A stretch of DNA of 64,000 nt from positions 1 through 64,000 of the forward strand of contig WHSA01001215.1 of the NCBI GenBank assembly GCA_012931725.1, in the 5' to 3' direction. This DNA comes from Litsea cubeba. Its lineage: Eukaryota; Streptophyta; Magnoliopsida; Laurales; Lauraceae. Made by a program: the position numbers and the translations under genes. The notes beneath the pieces were generated by a model that did no database searches, was not told where the DNA came from, and was given only the letters and a program-made list of their open reading frames with translations. Shown piece by piece: positions 34,517 through 46,372 of this stretch. Position 1 is the first letter of the stretch; each line of letters starts with the position of its first letter.

Positions 34517-37500
34517 TTGTCAAATCACATGGCATCCAATACAGGGAATAAGAAAGCACATCTGTTTGATGGTTCTAATTACTCCTTCTGGAAGATCAGA
34601 ATGCAGGCTTTCATTAAGTCACTTGGCTATGATGTTTGGGAGACTGTCAGAGTCGGTTATAATATTGCCATTGTACCCAATGATGCTGCAACGAAGAAGT
34701 TAGCAGACAACGACTCTAAGGCGCAGAATGCACTCTTTAGTGGCCTTGTGGACAGCGAGCTGGTCAAAGTAATTGCATGCAAAACAGCCAAGGAAATATG
34801 GGACAAGTTGAAAAGCATTCATGAAGGAGATGAGAAGATCAAAGAAGCAAAATTGCAAACCCATCGCTCTCAATTTGAATCTCTTCGCATGGAGGAAAGC
34901 GAGAATGTTGACTCGTATTTGCAACGAGTGAATGAAGTCACGAATGACATTCGTGGACTAGGGGAGGAGATTAAAGAACCAGTCATAGTCAAAAAGGTTC
35001 TAAGATCTCTTCTTCCCCGGTTTGATTCAAAAGTCTCAGCCATAGAAGAAGCCAAGGATCTGAATGAATTTTCCATGGATGAGTTGCATGGTTCACTCAC
35101 TGCCTATGAGATGCGCATAGGTAAGACGTCTTCATCTGATAGAGAAGCGGCTTTCAAAGTTCAGAAAAAGGGAAAAGAGACTGCTGGTCATGATTCTGAT
35201 ACTGATGATGATGAGCTTGAGGCTCAATTAGTGAGAAAGCTGAAGAAAGGAAGCAATGGAAAGTACAAAGGGAAGCTACCCTTTAAATGCTTCAATTGTG
35301 GCGGTGTTGGTCACTTTGCTGCGAAGTGCCCGCTGAAAGAAAACAATGATGATGACTCTTATGTTGATAAGAGTAAGTGGAAGAAAAATTTCAGAAAGAG
35401 GGGCAAAGCAAAAAGCTTCATCAGTCAATATAATGACAGCACGTCTGAAACTTCAGACGATGATGAATCAGCCGAGGCAACTGAAGCTCTCTTCATGGTT
35501 ACCGTTGAAGAAGAAGAGGAGCAAGAGCCGGAAGAGGAAGAGGAGGCTGAGGTCAATCTTGAAGAAGAACTCATTGCCGCACTTGAGGAACTTAGCATGG
35601 AACGAAAAACAAGTAAGAAAAATCTGAAACTTCTTCATGAATCTGAAAGTTCAATTATTGCTTTGAAAACTCAAGTTGAAGAATATAAAAGAATGGTGGA
35701 AGTCCTTGAAAATCAAATAAATATCAAAAGGGAAGAGGCTATGAAACTTGAAACTGAAATCGCTAGAGCAAAGGCTGAAAACTTGGAAAGTAGCCGAAAA
35801 CTCAAAGCACTCCAAGCGATTGAAGGGACAATGAAACTCAATGAAATTCTGAAAGTTCAAAAGCCCTTCCACAATAAATTTGGTATTGGATTTGAAACCG
35901 GAGAGTCCTCTAAAGCTGCACCTTCTTTGTTTATGAAACAAAGTGCCATACCTCTCAAGGCGACAAAGCTTCAAATTCAGCCTAGTATTGAGAGGTTCAA
36001 TAAGAAAAGGTTTGTGGAGTTTAACCAGCCACCTAAGAAAGGAAGAATGTTCAGATTCTATGGTTATTGCTATCATTGTAATAGATATGGACATAAAAGA
36101 GCTGATTGCAAATTCTATGTTAGGAACAGCCCATTTGTGACTAGGAACCCTTTTTCAATCCTAAACAGCCACAAAATTGAGTGCTATATGTGTCATAATT
36201 ATGGACACTTGGCTAGGGATTGTAGGTTGCCTATTGCTAACCAACTTCAGGTTGAGAAGAAACCCAAGCCAGTTAAGGCATGGAGGGCAAAGAAAAGGGA
36301 AGCTAATTCCAAAGAATCTCTCATTGTGCAAACGGCATTCAATGCACAAAAGAAGACAGCACCATGGGTCCTTGATAGTGGTTGTTCAAGCCATATGACA
36401 GGTGATAAGGAAAAATTCGACAAATTACAGCACTATGAAGGCGGATCAGTGAAGTTTGGTAACAATGATGGTGCCAAAATCTGCGGAAAAGGTGTTGTTC
36501 AGCTAAAGGCAAACAAGATCAGATCAGACGAGGTCTTATATGTGTCTGGACTGAGACACAACTTGCTTAGTGTAAGCCAGATCTGTGACAAAGGCCACGA
36601 AGTTGTCTTCACTAAGAATGGATTTGCTATCAAGAAGTGTAGCAACGGCAAAACAGTGGCTACTGGATCTAGGACTGCTGGAAATCTTTATACATTGTCA
36701 GATGGAGCTGAAAAGACTTGCTTGATGAGTCGGACAGAGGAAAGTTGGTTGTGGCACAAACGCCTTGGGCATCTAAACTTTGATAACATGTCAAAGATTT
36801 GCAATTCTAAGGTTGTTAGAGGTATGTCTACAATTGAAAAACCTTCCAACCCCATTTGCGATTCTTGCCAAAAGGGAAAGCAAACGAGGGTAATGTTCAA
36901 GTCAAAGGAGCATCACTCAAAGAAACCTCTTGAGCTAGTGCACACTGATCTCTGTGGACCGATGCGAACTCAAAGCACCAATGGAGATAAGTATTTTATG
37001 TTATGCATTGATGATTATACTCGTATGACATGGGTATTGTTTCTTAAGCATAAACATCAAGCACTTGATCGTTTTAAAGTGTTTAAAGCACAGGTTGAAA
37101 ATATGCTTGGAAAACTATCAAGATTTTAATGTCTGATCGAGGCGGTGAATTCACATCTGAAGAGTTCACTAACTATTGTGAGCACCATGGCATTCAAAGA
37201 CAATATTCAGCCCCTAGAACTCCACAGCAAAATGGAGTTGTGGAACGAAAAAATCGCACCGTTCAAGAGATGGCCCGCACAATGCTAACTGAGAGCAAGC
37301 TAGCTGACAAATACTAGAAGGAGGCAATCCATACGGCTGTATACATTCAGAATCGATGCTTGATCAGGCCACATGAAGACAATACTCCTTATGAGCTATG
37401 GTTTGGGAGAAAAGCAACAGTCAAGCACTTCAGAGTCTTCGGTAGCAAGTGTTACATCAAGCGTCTTGAACAAAATCCGGGCAAATTTGATAAAAGAGCT

Positions 37501-39387
37501 GATGAAGGTATATTTCTGGGTTATTCCTCATCTAGTAAGGCTTACAGATGTCTTAACAAAAGGACCAGAAAAATCATAGAAAGTGCTGATGTTAGAATTG
37601 ATGAAAACTATGAATCAAAGAATGGAACTCATTATGACAGTCCAGTTTATGAGGACTCGAGTGAGATTGATGATGAAGTAGCTAAACCTAATGATTCTAA
37701 GAAATCAAAGGATGACTCAGAGGATGCTACACCTAGAAAGAAAAGCACTTGGGTAGAGCAACACCCTAAGGATCAAATCATTGGAGATCCTGAGGCAGGT
37801 GTTAAAACAAGACAAAGTGTAGTTAGCAATTACTCACTTGTGTCCACCATTGAACCCAAGACTGTGGCTGAAGCCAGTCTCGATGAAAGTTGGTTGAAAG
37901 CTATGCATGAGGAGTTGGAACAAATTGAGAAGAACTCCACATGGGAACTAGTTTCTAGACCTACCGATAAGAATGTTATTGGTACTAAATGGGTCTTTCG
38001 GAATAAGCTGAATGAAGATGGTCAGGTCATACGAAACAAAGCAAGGTTGGTTTGTAAAGGCTATGCTCAAGTTGAAGGCATAGATTTTGAAGAGACCTTT
38101 GCACCGGTGGCTCGTCTGGAAGCCATTCGTATGTTTCTTGCATTAGCTGCATACAAAACCTTCAAGGTATTTCAGATGGATGTAAAGTCAGCCTTCTTGA
38201 ATGGATTACTTGAAGAAGAGGTCTACATTGAGCAACCTGATGGTTTTCCTATTAGCAAAAATTCAGACCTAGTGTGCAAGTTGCAAAAGGCTCTTTATGG
38301 GCTGAAACAAGCGCCAAGGGCGTGGTATGCAAGGCTGGACCTATATCTCCGCAAGATCGATTTTGGAAAAGGACTGGTTGATAGCAATCTTTATGTTAAA
38401 ACAGAGTTGAGCAAACAGCTGGTTGTCATTGTTTATGTCGATGACATAATCTTTGGTGGCAATGATGAAGAAATGTGCAGGAATTTTGCTAAAGAGATGA
38501 AGAAAGAATTTGAGATGTCAATGCTTGGAGAACTAAAGTTCTTCCTTGGTTTACAAGTTCAGCAGCTGAAAAATGGTATCTTCATATCACAGATGAAATA
38601 CATCAAGGAAATGCTGAAGCGTTTTAACATGGAAGACAGCAAGCCAGTGAGCACACCAATGACAACAAACACAAAGCTAAGCAAAGATGATAAGGGTTCG
38701 TCCGTTGATCACACCACTTATCGTTCTATGATAGGAAGCTTGCTTTATTTGACTGCTACAAGACCGGATCTTCTGCAAGCAGTATGTATGGTGGCTCGAT
38801 TTCAAGCATCACCAACTGAGACGCACCTCACAGCAGTAAAAAGGATATTTCGATATCTGAAAGGTACCATGGAGCTTGGCATTTGGTATCCAAAAGGTAA
38901 ATCCTTCACTCTTGTTGCATACTCTGACGCCGATTGGGCTGGATGTATAGATGATCGCAAGAGTACAAGCGGTGGTGCATTCTATCTCGGTGACAGGTTG
39001 GTGGCATGGCATAGTAAGAAACAAGATTCAGTATCCCTCTCTACAGCGGAAGCAGAATATATTGCAGCGGCAACTTGTTGTACGCAAGTGTTATGGATGC
39101 GGCAAATGCTCTCTGATCTAGGAGTTCCGACAACGGATCCTACGCCGATCCTCTGTGACAACACAAGTGCAATTCACATCTCTAAGAATCCTGTTCAGCA
39201 TTCTAGAACGAAGCATGTTGCAATCCGCTATCACTTTCTCAAGGAAAAGGTTGCAAACGGTGAGGTAAAGTTGGAATATGTCCCAACTACTGAGCAAGTT
39301 GCTGATATCTTCACAAAACCTCTGGCAAAGGAAGTCTTCGAGTATCTCCAAAAAAAATTAGGAGTTACTCACTCTCCTAATCCTTAG
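34517..39387 (+). pseudogene. gag-pol: gag-pol of element D (frameshift plus stop)
   Basis: Gag (from 34517, or 34529 MASNTGNKKAHLF): YSFWKIRMQAFIKSLG. Zinc knuckle CFNCGGVGHFAAKC, acidic and coiled-coil part (35460-35850), then two more knuckles (CYHCNRYGHKRADC, CYMCHNYGHLARDC). Protease WVLDSGCSSHMTGD. Integrase HKRLGHLNF, CDSCQKGKQ, HTDLCGPM, SDRGGEFTSEEF. RT FEETFAPVARLEAIRMFLAL, FQMDVKSAFLNGLLEEE and VIVYVDDIIFGG. RNase H SDADWAGCIDDRKSTSGGAF, VSLSTAEAEYIAA. Lesions: a one-base frameshift just before 37129 (in integrase) and TAG at 37315-37317. Elsewhere the frame is open. Confidence 0.95.
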
Positions 39388-39685
39388 GAGTTGTGCTTAA
39401 AAGGGGGAGCAATGTATTCCTTGAATATCCTATTCGCTCCTTCGTTGGTCCCTTTGGACTTGTTGTCAAAGGGGGAGAAAGACTTATGCTAGGAGAAAGC
39501 TATGCTAGAAAAAGTTATGCTATGATAACTTTGGGGAGATTGGTATCAAGAATGTAAAGATCTTGATTTTTTTAAAGACAGGGGGAGACTATGGCTCTGA
39601 AGAAGCTTCATGAAGATCAACTAGATTAATGTGTTCTAAGCGTTGGAGTTCCAAAAGTGTTGCCAACAATTCCAAAGGGGGAGAT
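39388..39685 (+). other. 3' untranslated region of D with repeated polypurine tracts
   Basis: Four AGGGGGAG-type tracts (about 39402, 39468, 39580 and 39675). The last, AAAGGGGGAGAT, abuts the 3' LTR and is the functional candidate. Confidence 0.85.
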
Positions 39686-40793
39686 TGTTGGAATTTGAGA
39701 TGACTTGAGCCTTATGAAGAATTGAAGTGATTAGTATCTCAAGTATCAGTTTGAGTTGGAATTATTGTCAACACAATGTCACAAATATGATGTTAATAGG
39801 TTGGTGTTGATAGAGCTTAAAAGAGGAAACAGAGATGAAACAGTTCAGGAATTCAGATTTCCTGAAGCAGTGTCGCCGGTCGACCGGGCACCCCATGCGG
39901 TCGACCGAGCAAGAGGAACCTGCAGTAAAAAGTTTCAGTTAGCTCCCAGTTATTTTCGTGACACAGTGTGTCGTCGGTCGACCGGGACCCCAGGATGTCG
40001 ACCGAGCGCAAGCCAGGATGTCGACCGAGCACGCAGGATGTCGACCGAGCACGGGAACCAGCGTTGCGCAGAAATTAGAAGTTGTGCACGAAAATTTAGG
40101 ATTCTCATCTATTTCGTTTGGGACTCTTTCTAAACGAATTGTAGCCTATTTTGAACACTCTTAAGGGTTATCATAACCTATATAAAGGCATGTTTGGTTC
40201 GTTTTTAATAAGACAAGAAAGAAGAGAAGAAAAGAGAGAAGAAAAGAGAGAGTTTTGGAGAGAAGAGAGTGCTGTTGCTGTGTGCAGTATTGTTGCAAAT
40301 TTCTACAGCAAGTGTGGACGAGGATGTGCTCTTGAAGATGGTGTTTCGTCCATAAGATAAGTGTCTCTCTGTTTATGCTTTAATTTCAATTTGTAAGGGA
40401 TTGAGAGAGAGAGATTGTAGAGGGGAAGGGCTGTAGGAAAAGATTTCTACTTTAATTCTGTAGAACATCAAGTTGGTGCTTGGTGTCTGGGGTTTGGTGA
40501 TCCTATCTGTTGGTGCAGATAAATTGTAAAGGGAGTCGGTGCTTCCTAGATAGTTGGTGCTATCTGAAACTAAGGGTTGGTGCTCTTTGTCGTTGGTGCG
40601 ACTAAATAGATTCAGATCTGTCCCGGATTGGTGTTCGGACAGTCTTTGAACCGTGGACGTAGCCTTTTGGTGAACCACGTTAAATCTGGTGTCCTTGTGT
40701 GATTTGATTTGCTTTTGTTGTTAAATTGGACCTGTTTTTAAGGAATCACTGATTCACCCCCCCCCCCCCTCTCAGTGATCGCGATATCTAACA
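39686..40793 (+). repeat. 3' LTR of element D
   Basis: 1108 bp, near-identical to 33357-34459. Differences seen: A/C at 40073, T/C at 40135, A/G near 40438 and T/C near 40658, plus five extra C near 40760. Confidence 0.95.
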
Positions 40794-42112
40794 ATTTCAC
40801 TATTTAATTCAAGGTTTAGGATCACCTCAAACCTTACAACCTCATCACTATGCTTTTCAAGGCTAAGCATGAACCTTTACAACATAATATGTGCTTTTCA
40901 AGGCTAAGCATCAACCCTTACACCATTGATTTTTCTCTTAAGTGAAATGCCTATTTATGCATTGATAAGAGAACAAATTAAACACTGTGGTTTGCCTCTA
41001 GATAGGCTGAATGGACAATGATAACATTCTACCAGACGCATGCATATGAATGATAATGTTTATAACTAATGCATGGACTAGAAAGCACTCCTTTTCTTTA
41101 AAAAGATGTAACTTCAAATAATGCAAAGGATGATAATCATTTGTAAGAGAAGGAGTTGAATTACTCAACACATGGTTTGTCAAAAGATCAAACTTGAAAT
41201 AATAGATTTGAAAGTTAATGTTCAAAAAACACATGTGAATGAAAAGATATATATTGATTTCATAATGCTAAAGGTTTTCAAAGATCAAGGCATGTTATGA
41301 AAAGAACCAATATCTTTAGAAGAGGACTAACAATTTGATCATGCTTAAAAGAAAACAAAGATGAAAGATCTAAGCATGAAATAGAGATAGAGATTTAGAA
41401 AGCACACCCATTTTAAAGATCAAAGATTGGAATGTTGAAATGCTTCCATAATCCCTTTTGAAAAACTCTTGAAAAGTTCCTCTCCTTTTGGCTCTAAAGT
41501 TCTCAAAAAAATTCAGCAACTTTCCCCAAAGAGAAAGTCACTTTTTATAGAAAAAGTGTTCCCAACGGATAGCTATCGGCTAGCCGACAACATGGTGTCG
41601 GTCAACCGATAGCCTAACGGTCACAAGCCAACGGCTATAAATTTGAAAAAATTGCTGACCAAGAAACACTTGACGGTTTGACCGACAACATCGGTCTACC
41701 CACACGGAACCGACACAGGAACCGATAGCACAAATATGTTGAAAAAATCACTGTCTGTTTTTGGAACCGACAAGCTCTCGGTCTTACAATTCATGCGCTG
41801 TCGGTTGACCGATAGGAACCGAGGAGCTGACCGACAGAGAAGATTTGAAAATGAAGCTCTCTGGAAAAGGAACCGATGGAGCCAACGGTTGGACTCGGTT
41901 CTTGTATCGGCTGACCGATAAGAGCCGACAGTCTGACCGACAGACTATTCAATCAGAAAACCCGAAGTTCTGAGGGTTTTTCAAATAAAAACAAAGTTTA
42001 TGAAAGAAAGATATGAAAGTGGATCCTAAGAAAGAGAACATGAATGAGAGAGAGGTCAAGATGAGACAATGAATGAATCCAATCAAATTGCAACAGAATA
42101 AACACTCTAACA

Positions 42113-43940
42113 AAGCTTTCTCCGGAGTTGCGGAAGAAGGCTTTTGATTTTGGTGCCTCCCGCGACTCTACTAGGGCGGGGTCGGGAAGGCATTACTCCT
42201 TGACAAATGCAGAGAATGAGTGGCTTTTCAGCATACGTGTCGGCACGATGGTGTACCGCAGACATCTTTTCATCGACATCCAGCCGTATGTACCTTCTCG
42301 CTTTGCTCTGCATTTAGGCTTTTCTTAACGCGTTGTTGGAGCGCTTTCAAGCATGGTGAAGTGCTTTGGAGGTTTGCAGGATGAGAGAAACGCATGGGTT
42401 TTCTATAGTGCTGAAGACAATACTGCCATGATCTCTTATCCTGTGTTATCGACTTCTCGGACTGCCGGCTTCGCGAAGTGGTTCGCAGAGAGCTTTTCGG
42501 CATATCGGGGGCTTTCCAAGAACGAGCTTGATGTGAAGCTATCGTTTGGAAAAGGCCTTGGAAAGTCGCATAGCGTCCGGCGAGAGGAAGTTTGGGCCTT
42601 CCTTTCTGGAGAGAAACACAAGATAGGCTTTCTCGGTGACCAGGGCTTCTGAAGCTGTTCGAGAAATACCTGATGAGGCTTTAGAGCAGCTAGAATAAGA
42701 GGAAGCTGAGCTTGATGCTTGGATGCAAGCGGCACAGAGGCAAGCTTCCGTGGAGTCTACTGACAAGAGTAGACCATCCATTGAGGAGTCAAGTGGGAAA
42801 CTTGACTTTGACAGTGGGACAGGTTCTTCTAAGAAGCGAGCCCGCAAAAGTAAGAGGAAAATGAGTCATCATCGCAGCAAGGGGCAACATGAGGACTCTC
42901 CTGACATAGAAGTCCCTGTTACTATCAATGAGGAGGTGCCAGGAAACGCTGACGAGCCTCTAGAAAAGAGAGGCCGAGAAGAAAAAACCGTCGGTGAAGG
43001 CATGATTCTTCCTTTTTTAATTTCCATTGCTTTTCATGGGAATTTTCCATGTTCTGATTTGCTTTCTCCCCTTTTCTTTTTAGCAGAGGAAGACTTGGTG
43101 ATCTCTGTGGTTCCAACCGATGAGGCGGTGACGGATCCGGTTGCAGCACCAGAAGAAGAACTGAGGGACTCTGGAGTGGTACCGGAATCTCCAACTGGTA
43201 TGACTTGTTTTGCTCTTCTCTTTTTTTTGTCTGTAACCTGGTTTGCAAACATTTTTCTTGTCAGCTCACTTGCCACAGGATTCCGATGACTTTGAACCAT
43301 CGATGGACGCAAATGTTGACGATGCTTCCGATGAGTTCATGGAGGAAGAGAGTGTTCCACCAATCATCGAAGAAGGTATTTTGTAGAAATAACCCAGATA
43401 ATGAATTTCAAACAGGTTCATATTCATACCTTTTTGTGTTTCTTTGGCAGGTATTGAAGTGACAGAGGAGAGTCTGTCGCTTCCTTCAAAACCAAAGCAA
43501 GGGATGCCAGAGGTTGATCCGGAGGTAGAGACTCCTGCAACCAATTCTGACACGGTGGAGGAGGTACCTTGTGCTGAGATTCCTTTCCGCCTTCTATGAT
43601 TTTTTGAAGGAGAAAGAGGGCTTGAAAGTTAGATCCAGCAGTTGGAAGAGTTCTGGCTCTTCGTTCCCCAACTTTTTTTATAGCAGGGAGTCTTCTGATA
43701 GTGCGACCCGGGAAGCTAGGGCTCAGGATCCAAGTTCGAAGAAGATTTTGGCTATGCAAGAAGAGTTGAGAGATTTCTGTGCGAGTACAAATGCCATATG
43801 TCCTGACATTGCACTGCGGAGAGATCTCGCTGTTTGCCTCACTTATTGGCTTGGTGAGGCCGTTTTTGCTGGAGGAGATGGAACGCACATCAGGCCGCAT
43901 TATATTTTTTCGGCTTGTCAGATAGCGTTTGGAGAGCAGC
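42113..43940 (+). pseudogene. PMD gene copy 2, rearranged (C half then N half)
   Basis: 42113-43583 matches copy 1 from 3666 on: RRHLFIDIQPYVPSRFAL, TSRTAGFAKWFAESFSAYRG, a basic cluster (KKRARKSKRKMSHH) and the same introns (for example 43376-43450, GTATTTT ... TTGGCAG). Unlike copy 1, near 43584 it jumps to an upstream part of a PMD gene: FYDFLKEKEGLK, then TYWLGEAVFAGGDGTHIRPH and FSACQIAFGEQL. It ends at about 43940, where Tekay protease sequence begins. The order is permuted relative to an intact gene. Small deletions (near 42650) and stops show it is dead. Confidence 0.65.
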
Positions 43941-44513
43941 TTGTTTTGTTTTGTTTGATCCTGGATCGACACACTCGTTTGTTGTACCAGCATTTGCACT
44001 GCATTTAGGGGAGGATAAGGAGATACTACCATATGATTTGATAGTAGCTACCCCTGTAGGTAGACATGTAGCTTGTAATGTCATCTACCCTAGGTGTAGT
44101 ATTCAGATTGGGGATGTTAAGCTGACCGTCAGTTTGATCATCTTACCGATGGCGGAGTTTGATGGGTATGGATTGGTTAGCTAAGAACCGAGTAGTGTTA
44201 GATTGTTTTAACAAGACTGTGAAGTTGCAGAGTGCAGACCGTAGTGTTGAGTTTATTGGAGCCGAAAAGCCCATCTCCACTCGAATGATTTCTGCATTGA
44301 AGGCTGAGCGGTTGATTAGGAGCGGTTGCGAAGGGTTTATCGCATTTATTGCGGAAGACAAGGAGTTCAAGTCGGTTGATGAGATTCTAGTGGTGCGAGA
44401 ATTCCCGGATGTGTTTTCGGATGAGATTCCTGGTTTGCCACCTGTTCGTGAGTTGGATTTCATCATTGAATTGCAGCCAGGGACAACACCTATTTCGAAG
44501 GCCCCTTATAGGA
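43941..44513 (+). pseudogene. pol: Protease segment of chromovirus E
   Basis: Active-site region LFDPGSTHSFVVPAFALHLG, then GMDWLAKNRVVLDCFNKTVK, KAERLIRSGCEGFIAF and the RT lead-in EFPDVFSDEIPGLPPVRELD. A small deletion near 44158 shifts frame. It is interrupted at 44514 by F after the duplication TAGGA (44509-44513). Confidence 0.88.
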
Positions 44514-45264
44514 TGTCACGCCACCAAAATGGAAACCGGGGTTACGTGAGATTAGGGCTAATTTAAAACTTTTTCCAACATAAGTAAAATATAACTTAGC
44601 CCCAATCATGTCCCAATTGGATCGAAGACCGCTGTGAGGTATAAACATTTCCTCCAATACAAACAATCAATAGCGTAAGCTTTATAATTACAATTGGTAT
44701 CTTAAAGATGCATAGTTTAGAACAATACTAAATACTATTATTAAAGTTCAGAGTTTAAACACTTAACCGAAAGTATTATTTAAACATAAAACCAAACCAA
44801 ACTTAGACTTAATCAAAATATAAACAAAAGCATAAAAGATGAATCTAACAAGCTAAGCATGAAGGCTCTCCAGTACGGGGTCAGTACGGCTATACAACGC
44901 CGTCCATACTATAGTTTAAGAAGTCATCAGGCTGATCCACCTGTACTTCTACCGTCGTCTCCTCCTCGGGATAGAAGATCTCGGTACCTATGCACCAAGA
45001 GTAACATCGTCAACACGACGGATGGCAAGCAATATATATACAAATGACAACAAGATATACATATCAAATAAGAGTAGACAAGAGATAAGATCATAGGAAA
45101 CATATGCATTTCAGACATAAGAAACACATAGTATACGAGTCATAAACAATCTAATACAAACATCTAGCAAGATAGGCGGTCCACATAAGCTAAATTACCA
45201 TGGGAATATTGCCCTCCCATACTCATTGAGTTGTGGTGGGGAAACCAAGGCACAGGATATACCT

Positions 45265-45400
45265 GGCAACAAGGCACAAGGTTAAAAGCTTGGCAACAAG
45301 GCACGAGTGTGAACTCGGCAACAAGGCACAAGTGTAAACTTGGCAACAAGGCACGGGGATGACCCGGCAACAAGGCACAGGAATGAACTTGCAAACAAGC
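45265..45400. repeat. Minisatellite in F LTR, about 25-bp units
   Basis: Five units of GGCAACAAGGCACRRGKRTGA type; also at 53078-53215 in the other LTR. The related LTR of G (near 62975) has only a GGCAAACAAGCAAGCAAG remnant. Confidence 0.88.
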
Positions 45401-46246
45401 AAGATATAAAGTAACAAGTAGTACTGCGCAGACTTTCAAACCAAGGTCCTCACACAGATGGTACCCAATCTGTGTTGGGCGATATACAGCTAAGTGGTGC
45501 CTGACACAAGAATTCTAGACAACAATAGTGAGGGACTAGGCTTTCTTGCGTGAACAAGATTTATTAAACAAAGAGAGACTACTTTCCATTTATCAAATCA
45601 AGATCAAGACAAGACAAGCAAGCTTCTTCAATATCAATACCATCAAGATCAAGACAATACAAGCAAGCTTCTTCAATATCAATACCATCAATTTATCAAT
45701 ACCATAAGTAGTCCTCATTAAGCTTTTACAATCAAAGCCGCTTAGTCTCAACATTTCCATCAATTATCAAGAACAAGGTAAACAAGACAATAAGGAGATC
45801 CTAGGTCATCATCTAGGTTCATCAATTAATATTAAAATCCCCAAACCAAAACTAGTAAAGCAATCTATAGAACATGAGCATTTCATGTAGAAAGTACCAA
45901 GTTGTACCATTTAGAATCGAGAGCAATAAACAATCCAATCTTAGGTCAATAGTTATTACCATAGTCTCTTACAACTCTACTCAGTCAACGAAAGGAATAA
46001 GGTTCGCGATACCCAAATAAATGATCTTCGTGCATAGATATAAGAGTGGGTATCCCGTTGTCCCGTACCGTTCAAGATTGATATAAGTTGAATACCGAGA
46101 AAATAGGAATAACAATGAGAAATGCATGCTCCAAAACACTCCTCATATCAAGTCAAATGAGTCCATAAAGGTAGCCAAGGTTCCATACAAGTCCAATAGA
46201 AAAAGGGGTTAAAAGAGCCCCTCAAAAGGTCCTCTACAGTTGTCCC

Positions 46247-46372
46247 GGTCGACCTAGTACAGCCCGGGTCGACCTGCAGTAGTGTGCAGAAATTGTGAAC
46301 AGTAAAATGGTCAGGTGCTGTCCGCACCCGGCGCAGTGTCTTCGGTCGACCGCATCCCTAGGCAGGTCGACC
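46247..46372. repeat. Paired GTCGAC palindromes in F LTR
   Basis: GTCGAC at 46248, 46268, 46345 and 46366 (spacings 20, 77, 21; in element sense 21, 77, 20). The 5' LTR copy is at 54064, 54084, 54161 and about 54182. Confidence 0.95.

Larger units (their letters stand above)
33357..40793 (+). mobile_element. Ty1/copia element D, young and complete in structure
   Basis: 7437 bp, plus strand, with TG...CA LTRs (33357-34459 and 39686-40793), primer site, gag-pol, polypurine tract and a 5-bp ATTTC duplication. The LTRs differ by four substitutions that I can see plus five extra C in a C run, so the insertion is recent. gag-pol has one frameshift and one stop. Same general architecture as C (possibly SIRE/Maximus-like), but LTR sequence is unrelated. 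Confidence 0.95.
20506..42112 (-). mobile_element. Ty1/copia element C (minus strand), host of two nested insertions
   Basis: Complete LTR retrotransposon bounded by the 5-bp duplication AAGCT (20501-20505 and 42113-42117). LTRs: 20506-22128 and 33043-42112 (the latter split by element D). The minus strand carries gag, protease and integrase up to 30254 and integrase, RT and RNase H from 24634. About 20-24 substitutions separate the two LTRs by eye (about 1.4%). The long gag with coiled coil and several polypurine tracts resemble the SIRE/Maximus lineage; that assignment is tentative. Confidence 0.93.
33043..42112 (-). repeat. 5' LTR of element C, split by element D
   Basis: Outer parts are 33043-33356 and 40799-42112 (about 1628 bp together); they match 20506-22128. 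D inserted here with the duplication ATTTC (33352-33356 and 40794-40798). TATA palindrome at 41539-41558. Confidence 0.92.

Noticed and set aside
43571..44008. 145-codon plus-strand ORF
   Set aside because: It runs across the PMD/chromovirus join; the last 25 codons are protease sequence in the wrong frame.
45265..45400. CRISPR-like regular repeat
   Set aside because: Units are contiguous with no unique spacers, in a plant LTR.
45164..45439. Cysteine/leucine-rich ORF in the F LTR, also at 53009-53285
   Set aside because: It is a translation of the 25-bp minisatellite, not a gene.
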